A stretch of 64,000 nt of DNA from Roseovarius faecimaris (GTDB lineage Bacteria; Pseudomonadota; Alphaproteobacteria; Rhodobacterales; Rhodobacteraceae). Shown piece after piece: positions 58,585 to 64,000 of this stretch. The notes under the pieces were generated by a model. That model made no database searches and was not told the DNA's origin. It saw only the letters and a program-made list of their open reading frames with translations. The position numbers were made by a program, and so were the translations under genes. Positions within the stretch are counted from its first letter, which is position 1, and each line of letters opens with the position of its first letter. The stretch spans positions 3,726,501-3,790,500 of the forward strand of contig NZ_CP034348.1 of assembly GCF_009762325.1 (NCBI RefSeq), read 5' to 3'.

Positions 58585-61160
58585 CAGAATGGCACCCCCA
58601 CCTGTTTCGCAGCCTCGATCGTCTCGGCATCTTCGGTTTCGCGCTCGATCCAGATCCATTGCCGAGGCTCTGCCGGGAACTCATAGCCGGGATGCGCGGC
58701 GCGGAACTTGTCGCGCGATCCTTCGAGATTCACGCCGAAATCGACGCCCGCCAGCTGCGCACCCCGGCCCGATCCCCGCGCCTTGCCGAAATATCTGCTC
58801 AGGCGCTTCGAGAAACCGTCATAGCTGCAATCGCGGCGCAGGGGCGGGAATTGACCTTGTGCGGTCTCCCAGAGCCCGTCGCCCCACGGTCCGCGCCCCT
58901 TCGGTCGCGTGTTTTCGGTCCAGCCGCCTTCATCAGGCACGGCCATCGGGATTTCCCCGCTTTCGAGCACCATCGCGATCCACTGGTCATAGGGATCAAG
59001 GGTGGCCCTGATCTGCGCGCCGCGCGCCTCGGTCCGGGGAATGTCGTGCCACGGCTGCCAATCGCCGAGCGACATCTTCAACAGCTTGCAGAGCAGGCCG
59101 CGCCCGCCGTCCTCTCTCATCTCGGCATAAAGGGGGCCGAAATAGGCGGCATCGTTCTTGAAGGCGTCGGACACCTCGAAGATGGCATAGCGTTCTTCGT
59201 CCGAGGTGTTGGGGACAACCCATTCCTCGTTTGACGCCATCATGACCTTCAGGTAGTTCGGCCCGCTCTCGGTATCGACGCCCTTGCGTTCGAACATCAG
59301 GGTCGGCTCGGTCAGCAGCACCCGCTGCGTTGCCGCGCCCTGCTTGTCGCCATTCTCGAAGGTCTCGTCGGCGAACAGCCCGAGGCAGTCGCGGAGATGC
59401 GCGTTGAACTTGCCGGACAGGTGCTGCTTGTTCGACGTATGCAGCCCGTGCTGGCCGTAGAGGCCGACCCAGGTGCGGGCGAGGGTGCCCTTCCCGGTCC
59501 GCTTGCCGCCTTTGAAGACCAGCGCGACGCCCTGCGGCTGGGCGAGCTTCTGAACAGAATAGGCCATCCATCGCCAGATGTATTCAGCGTGGCTCTCGCG
59601 CCCTTTGGCGAGCACGTCGAGCACGTGGCGTTCCAGCAGCGGGATAGGCCGGTCCTCGGGGTCAATCGGCCAGCCGCGATACAGGTTCATCCGATTGCCG
59701 GAGAGCACCGCCGGGGCACCGGGCTCAAAGCCCGTAGACAGGTATTGCTTGCGACCCGGATCGCGCCGGTAGAGCGTGCCGAGGTCGACTTTTACGGGCT
59801 CGCCCGACTTCGGGTCCTCGCCGATCTGCACCTGCTTATGCTCATAGGCCGACTTGAGCGCACCGAGGCTGTCATAGACGATCCGCGTGCGGTCGGTCTC
59901 GCCGAGCCGCTCGTGCAGGTAGGTGAGATATTGCGGCCCCGAGCCGGACCCGGCCTGAATAATTGGGTGCCTGGCGCGCATCCAGATCAGCGCCTTTTCC
60001 GGGTCCCAGATCGGCGGGTCAGGCATCTCGGCGATCTCCGCCGCCTCGGCCATAGCCTCGGCATAGCCGTTTAGCGCCTCGGCCTGAGCGTAGCGGTCTG
60101 CCGCCTCGGCACCCTTGTCCACCTCCAGCTCCATCGCGATGGCTGAGATGCCGAAGTCGGGATTGCGGATCACGCCTGCGATCTTGTCCACCGCCACCCC
60201 TTTTCGGGCGAGCGCGCAGCACACCGAATAGACGACCCGCGAGCGGTCCGGAATGTCACGATCCTTCCACATCTGAGGCTCTTTGCTGATCGGCGCACAG
60301 GACAGGATCGCCTGCGCCAGCGGATTGTTCGGCTCGGTCAGGCCGGGCAGGCCTAGCTCGGCGAGCGAGCGAACCAGCGTGACCTTCGAGGCGTCGCCGG
60401 GCATGTCGAGGCGCGCACGCGCGCGGTCTTTGTCGATCTTCCGGGTGTAGCGGCGGGCGCGCCCTTGGTTTTCGAAGGTTCGGGTGTTTGCGTAGTCGAT
60501 CTGTCGATCCGGGCGGACGCTGAGCACGGTCGCCTGCGTCGGGACCCGCCCTCGGTCGCGTTTTCGCTGATCCGGCCAGTTCGTGGTGTACGGCACCCGC
60601 ATGAGCCGGTCAGCGTTTTGCGTGCCTTCGTCAAATTCGGAGCCGATGGCTTCGCCGATTACAACGCCGAGCCCTCGGTTTACGTCTTCCAAGCGGTCAA
60701 TTTCATCGGCGGCATTGATAGGGACCGGCTCGGAAAGGCGATAGAACGCCTGCAGGCCGTTGCCGGAAGAGCACAAAAGCGTGGGCGCGTTGTATTCGAA
60801 TTCAATGATCTTCTCTGCCGCCTCCTTCCGCCATCCGTCATATTCATCCGGGCTAAGCTCAGGCGGCGGGTCGAGATCAATGTGGAGGGCCCGTGCGTGG
60901 GAGCAGTGGTCCTTCCTAGGTTTGGGTTTCACCGGCGGCGTGGGCACCGCTGCAGAGGTGAAGTAGATGTTGAATCCTGCAGCATTCTTCGCCGCGATCC
61001 ATACCGCTACGGCGGTCCGATTGCTGTCGCTGTCCCGCAAGCGGATACGAGCCATCGGTTGCTCGCGATCGCACTGGATCGCTGTCAGCTCAATGTCGCC
61101 GGAGGGGAGCAACTGCCGGAGGGCTTTCAGCCCCCTTTCGTCTGCTTTCGTCTGCGCCAT
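58584..61160 (-). CDS. Bifunctional primase-helicase (AEP primase plus D5-type helicase)
   Basis: An 858-residue replication protein. The N-terminal archaeo-eukaryotic primase region has HIDLDPPP (Asp95, Asp97), LLCSSGNGLQAFYRL (131-141) and RLMRVPYTTNWP (185-196). A linker follows, then an SF3/D5-like helicase with Walker A FKGGKRTGKGTLA (549-561) and Walker B LFADETFE (Asp598, Glu599). It should prime and unwind the element's DNA, as the P4 alpha protein does. It is the first large gene of the operon behind the AlpA-like regulator. Confidence 0.88.
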   Translation of the reverse strand: MAQTKADERGLKALRQLLPSGDIELTAIQCDREQPMARIRLRDSDSNRTAVAVWIAAKNAAGFNIYFTSAAVPTPPVKPKPRKDHCSHARALHIDLDPPPELSPDEYDGWRKEAAEKIIEFEYNAPTLLCSSGNGLQAFYRLSEPVPINAADEIDRLEDVNRGLGVVIGEAIGSEFDEGTQNADRLMRVPYTTNWPDQRKRDRGRVPTQATVLSVRPDRQIDYANTRTFENQGRARRYTRKIDKDRARARLDMPGDASKVTLVRSLAELGLPGLTEPNNPLAQAILSCAPISKEPQMWKDRDIPDRSRVVYSVCCALARKGVAVDKIAGVIRNPDFGISAIAMELEVDKGAEAADRYAQAEALNGYAEAMAEAAEIAEMPDPPIWDPEKALIWMRARHPIIQAGSGSGPQYLTYLHERLGETDRTRIVYDSLGALKSAYEHKQVQIGEDPKSGEPVKVDLGTLYRRDPGRKQYLSTGFEPGAPAVLSGNRMNLYRGWPIDPEDRPIPLLERHVLDVLAKGRESHAEYIWRWMAYSVQKLAQPQGVALVFKGGKRTGKGTLARTWVGLYGQHGLHTSNKQHLSGKFNAHLRDCLGLFADETFENGDKQGAATQRVLLTEPTLMFERKGVDTESGPNYLKVMMASNEEWVVPNTSDEERYAIFEVSDAFKNDAAYFGPLYAEMREDGGRGLLCKLLKMSLGDWQPWHDIPRTEARGAQIRATLDPYDQWIAMVLESGEIPMAVPDEGGWTENTRPKGRGPWGDGLWETAQGQFPPLRRDCSYDGFSKRLSRYFGKARGSGRGAQLAGVDFGVNLEGSRDKFRAAHPGYEFPAEPRQWIWIERETEDAETIEAAKQVGVPF

Positions 61161-61166
61161 CCGGGA

Positions 61167-61526
61167 TCACCCCCCGGGAGCGATCAGGTGGGCTTCGAGA
61201 TAGGCGTCGAGGTCAGCCTTGCGATATCTCAGAACCCGATGCGACGGACGCGAGAACTGTGGCCCACGACCTGCGCGGCGCATCTCCTCCATGCCCTTGT
61301 CGGTCAGGCCAAGATATGACGCCGCCTGTGCTGACGTGAGCCACTCGGGTTGCACGAAGCATTCCGGATTCTCGATAAGCGATACGACCGTCCGTTTGAC
61401 GGTGTCCTCGATCAGTTTTTCAATTCTTGGAGCGTCTGACACGCGCCACCTCCTCCCCTTTCGGGGTCTCGGAGGCTCCGACTGCGTGCCACGGAGGTCG
61501 GATTTCGGGGGTGCCTTAGCAAACAC
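61167..61526 (-). CDS. AlpA-like helix-turn-helix regulator/excisionase
   Basis: A 119-residue protein whose C-terminal half has the MerR/AlpA-like HTH (WLTSAQAASYLGLTDKGMEEMRR, with RVLRYRKADLDAYLEAHL closing the wing). Such proteins activate integrase or excision genes of P4-type elements and PICIs. The first 60 residues are charged and variable; a shorter start inside is possible. It is followed 6 nt later by the primase gene. Confidence 0.8.
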   Translation of the reverse strand: MFAKAPPKSDLRGTQSEPPRPRKGRRWRVSDAPRIEKLIEDTVKRTVVSLIENPECFVQPEWLTSAQAASYLGLTDKGMEEMRRAGRGPQFSRPSHRVLRYRKADLDAYLEAHLIAPGG

Positions 61527-61590
61527 CCCGCCAACTGCGATTTCACTCTAATATAGCGGCGAGTTTGAGCCTAGAAAACCCCTAACAGGT

Positions 61591-62901
61591 TTACTTCTCA
61601 ACGTTTTTCACGAAATTTTCTTGTTGACTCTCCCCGGGCATAAACGGCGCATCTGTTAACCGTTCCATCAAAAAGGCGCTCATTTTCTCCTGCATGTCGG
61701 CGAGAAAATCTCCGCCCATCGCCTCGCGAACGTTGTAGCCGCGCGAGACCCCGCCTTGAGCGTGGTTCTGGAAGAGGTCGGCGATGAACTCGGGCATCCC
61801 TGCCTCCTTCGACAACGTCTTGTAGGTGCGCCGCAGATCGGACCCCCAGTGCGAGAGCTTGTCCCGTTCTTCCTTATGCTCGACCATGTGTGGCGATGGA
61901 TCGCCGCCGTCGGCGCGCCCGTTTGAACGGCTGGGGTCGCTTGGAAACACCCACTCGTGCGCCGAACGCGGGTTGAGCATCTCGCCCGCCGCCTTCGCCC
62001 GGCGCAGGCAATCCGCCATCGCGTCGCTCATTGGGATCGTGTAGGCGCGCTCGGTTCCGCCTTTCGGCTTCGGGAAATGAACCGTACCGGCTTCGAAATC
62101 TACGTCCTCCCAGCGCAACTCTTTGAGTTGGGTTTGGCGCGATCCGGTTAGCAGATTGAACAGATGAAATTCCTGCCGCACCGGATTCGGTAATGCGCGC
62201 AACTGGGCATACCACCCGGGCAGGTCTTTCGCCGATAGGGCGCGCTTGCGGCGCGGCAGGCGGTGGACTTCCTCCTTTACTGCGAGGCTCGGGATGTATC
62301 CGGGGAGGTCCTTCTGCAAGCCGCTATCGCGGACATATCGGTACACCCGACCAATGAACCCGGCCACGAGGTTGGCGGTGCCTTTGCCCCCCTTGAGGTT
62401 TGACTCGATGGTGTCGCCACGGCTGATCGCGCGAAAACGAGCCTGAACCAGATCGGAGCGATCCGACAGTTCAGCCAGCGGCTTGTCCGCCCAATCCCGG
62501 ACGTGAGCGAAAGCGCGGTCGTAGTTCTCCAGCGTCCACGGCGACCGCTCGCCCGCCTCGACCTTGGCGACCATGAGCTCGCGCAGCGCCGCCCAGCCGG
62601 AGCCCAGTGTATAACTGGGGCGACCGCTCCGCATGGGTTCCGCCCGCAGAATATCGACCTTGGCCGCCGCCGCCAGTCTCCGCGCCTCCTCGGCGGTCAT
62701 CTCGGGATACCGGCCTAGCGCCAGCTTGCGGGTCCCGCGTCTGCCGTCGGCCTTTCTCACGTCCACCTGAACCGTGAAGGTGATCGCCTTCTTGCCGACG
62801 ACGGCGAAGAAGCCGGGCAGCTTGTCGTCGCGCACGATGTATTGCCCTGTCTGCGCGGGTTCGAGACGAGCGAGCGTCTGCATGTTAAGCTTCTTGTTCA
62901 T
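61591..62901 (-). CDS. int: Tyrosine recombinase (integrase) of the element
   Basis: A 436-residue P4-type integrase. The arm-binding domain is at residues 1-100 (VRKADGRRGTRKLALGRYPEMTAEEAR), a core-binding domain is at 115-205, and the catalytic domain has Arg255 (LLTGSRQTQLKELRW), Arg357 in SDLRRTY, His380 (QNHAQGG) and Tyr389. The usual box II His is a serine (Ser354). I choose the ATG at 62901 after AAGGA; an upstream frame runs through the arm repeats. It lies next to the right junction, as expected. Confidence 0.93.
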   Translation of the reverse strand: MNKKLNMQTLARLEPAQTGQYIVRDDKLPGFFAVVGKKAITFTVQVDVRKADGRRGTRKLALGRYPEMTAEEARRLAAAAKVDILRAEPMRSGRPSYTLGSGWAALRELMVAKVEAGERSPWTLENYDRAFAHVRDWADKPLAELSDRSDLVQARFRAISRGDTIESNLKGGKGTANLVAGFIGRVYRYVRDSGLQKDLPGYIPSLAVKEEVHRLPRRKRALSAKDLPGWYAQLRALPNPVRQEFHLFNLLTGSRQTQLKELRWEDVDFEAGTVHFPKPKGGTERAYTIPMSDAMADCLRRAKAAGEMLNPRSAHEWVFPSDPSRSNGRADGGDPSPHMVEHKEERDKLSHWGSDLRRTYKTLSKEAGMPEFIADLFQNHAQGGVSRGYNVREAMGGDFLADMQEKMSAFLMERLTDAPFMPGESQQENFVKNVEK

Positions 62902-62927
62902 GTTTTGTTCCTTATGCTTTGCCGCGC

Positions 62928-62947
62928 TAAGACGGCGATTAAGACGG
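62928..62947. repeat. Right arm repeats: two TAAGACGG direct copies
   Basis: Copies at 62928-62935 and 62940-62947 are 12 nt apart, just upstream of the int start codon. The second extends to GTGG, matching the third left-arm copy over 13 of 14 nt. Integrase binding here could also repress int. Confidence 0.65.
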
Positions 62948-63091
62948 TGGTGGAGGGGTTTGCAGTTAGGGGGTGACGCCCCGATTAACCCTCGGCAAGG
63001 CCCGAGATAGTCAATCAAGATCAATATCTTGAGTGTCTTTCGCCGGCCTCCCCCGGACTATACCGGTGCAACCATGGGTAGAAAAGCCCTT

Positions 63092-63137
63092 ATTCGTAAT
63101 GATGGGGTCGGGGGTTCGAGTCCCTTCAGCGGCACCA
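63092..63137 (+). pseudogene. 3' half of disrupted tRNA-Thr(CGU); right junction attR
   Basis: The core ATTCGTAAT (63092-63100) is followed by the 3' anticodon stem, T arm, CAGCGGC and ACCA of the same tRNA whose 5' half is at 51155-51193. Upstream sequence cannot form a D arm. It differs by one base (G versus T in the acceptor strand) and in the anticodon stem from the replacement tRNA. Confidence 0.9.
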
Positions 63138-63176
63138 CAGGAAACCCATACTCCGTACAGGCTTGAGATGTTTGGC

Positions 63177-63195
63177 CGGTGATTTGCAATCACCG
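63177..63195. terminator. Hairpin beyond the 3' tRNA fragment
   Basis: CGGTGATT and AATCACCG pair around TGC. It lies 39 nt past the tRNA CCA and 31 nt from the ABC permease stop. It may have ended the original tRNA transcript or the permease transcript. Confidence 0.45.
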
Positions 63196-63226
63196 TGCGG
63201 TTCGCCTTGGCGCTGGCCCTATGCGC

Positions 63227-64000
63227 TTAGCTGTCGTGAATGACCGATTTTCGGAATCGCAGGAGGCTTGTCGCCAGCAGAAGGATGCCAAGACCGGTCA
63301 GCCACAGGAATTCCGGCCAGACAGTCTCGAGCCCGGCGCCTTTGAACACGATGGCCTGGCTGGCCGCCATGTAGTGACGAGATGGCAGGATCAGAGTGGC
63401 AATCTGCAGCCACTCGGGCTGCCCCTCGACGGGCGTTTCGCCTCCGGACAGCATCAGCATGGGCAGGATGATCAGCATGACCAGAAGCGCGAACTGCGCC
63501 ATGGATCGGGCGATTGTCGCGAGGAACACCCCAAGTGCCGTCGCGGTGAACAGAAACAGCGCCGTACCCAGCAGGAAAAGCGCCTTGGACCCCGCGATGC
63601 TGATCCCCAGTGACCCCTGCATCACGAAGGTCAGGGAAAGCGCCGCCGCAACCAGCACCACCGCCGCGTTGGCCCAGATCTTGGCCACGGCAATGTCGAA
63701 GGCAGACAGCGGCATCGCCAGAAGGTGCTCAATGGTGCCATGCTCGCGTTCCCGGATCATGGCGGCACCTGTGAGAATCGTGGTGAGCCACATGATCTGG
63801 CCGATCAGCGCCACGATCCCGGCAAAGCGCACCGTGTCCCGGTTGGGATTGAACGCGCTGCGCAGGATGATTTCGACAGGTGGCGGGGCGGTGATCTCTT
63901 TCCCGATCGCGTATCGGGTGATCTCGGTGCTCAGGATGTTCATGATGTAGTTGGCGCCGATCCCGGCCTGTTCCATCGCGGTGGCATCAATCAGCACCTG
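63227..64000 (-). CDS. ABC-2 type transporter permease, C-terminal part
   Basis: The visible 257 residues are the C-terminal end of an ABC-2 membrane protein; the start lies beyond the window. After a periplasmic segment come five or six helices with IREREHGTIEHLLAMPLSAFDIAVAKIWAN and SGGETPVEGQPEWLQIATLILPSRHYM, the ABC2_membrane_3/YhhJ pattern. It is probably part of a drug or polymer exporter. It is the chromosomal gene to the right of the element. Confidence 0.88.
   Translation of the reverse strand, partial: QVLIDATAMEQAGIGANYIMNILSTEITRYAIGKEITAPPPVEIILRSAFNPNRDTVRFAGIVALIGQIMWLTTILTGAAMIREREHGTIEHLLAMPLSAFDIAVAKIWANAAVVLVAAALSLTFVMQGSLGISIAGSKALFLLGTALFLFTATALGVFLATIARSMAQFALLVMLIILPMLMLSGGETPVEGQPEWLQIATLILPSRHYMAASQAIVFKGAGLETVWPEFLWLTGLGILLLATSLLRFRKSVIHDS

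Larger units (their letters stand above)
51155..63137. mobile_element. Integrated satellite-like element in tRNA-Thr
   Basis: An element of about 11.9 kb between two 9-bp ATTCGTAAT cores (51185-51193 and 63092-63100). It carries a replacement tRNA-Thr, a restriction-modification pair, two unknown proteins, TerL, a small unknown, a TerS-like protein, one doubtful open frame, a primase-helicase, an AlpA-like regulator and a tyrosine integrase at the right end. There are no capsid, portal, tail or lysis genes. Repeats near both ends could be integrase arm sites. This resembles a phage-inducible chromosomal island or similar satellite; a degraded prophage is the alternative. Confidence 0.85.

Overview
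The window is a high-GC alphaproteobacterial chromosome segment, most likely from the family Rhodobacteraceae (roseobacter group). The pointers are the order hemJ-rho-mnmE-mnmG-rsmG-parA-parB facing maf-aroE-coaE-dnaQ-secB, the regB/senC/regA redox regulators, a kinase-less DivL-type PAS protein beside tsaE, and a mic60-like gene between hemD and hemY. The window opens inside mutS and closes inside an ABC-2 permease gene.

Layout: 1-15,700 holds mutS (3' end), a CocE/NonD hydrolase, a TPM-domain protein, grpE-hrcA, rph-rdgB-hemW-ybaN, then parB-parA-rsmG-mnmG-mnmE-rho-hemJ on the minus strand. At about 15,690-16,101 lies an AT-rich gap with several DnaA-box-like sites. Genes on both sides point away from it, and two perfect parS sites sit 3.5 and 5 kb to its left. 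It is the likely chromosomal oriC. From 16,102 to 22,346 come maf-aroE-coaE-dnaQ and secB-fxsA-timA-mltA-smr. From 22,377 to 38,881 most genes are on the minus strand: an MFS carrier, the hslV-DUF2157-hslU operon with an RpoH-like promoter, the run tsaE-amgK-murU-addB-addA-trxA, a DivL-like protein preceded by two overlapping CtrA-type sites, and regB. senC and regA follow on the plus strand. From 39,600 to 51,109 come housekeeping genes: ahcY, gpsA, tsaD, hemD, mic60 and hemY.

The unusual part is 51,155-63,137, an integrated element of about 11.9 kb. It has cut a host tRNA-Thr(CGU) gene in two at the anticodon arm. The 5' 39 nt remain at the left edge and the 3' 37 nt at the right edge; rejoined they make a perfect 76-nt cloverleaf. 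A 9-bp core is present at both junctions. The element carries an intact tRNA-Thr(CGU) just inside its left end, apparently replacing the one it broke. Its minus-strand genes, joined by short stop/start overlaps, read integrase, AlpA-like regulator, primase-helicase, unknown, TerS-like, small unknown, TerL and two unknowns, with no capsid, portal, tail or lysis genes. A lower-GC type II restriction-modification pair sits on the opposite strand at the left. This gene set resembles a phage satellite (PICI-like) that carries its own terminase, and it is the best candidate in the window for an undescribed system. Direct TAAGACGG repeats at both ends look like integrase arm sites, and a cluster of GGTAGA repeats beside the primase gene could be a replication origin.
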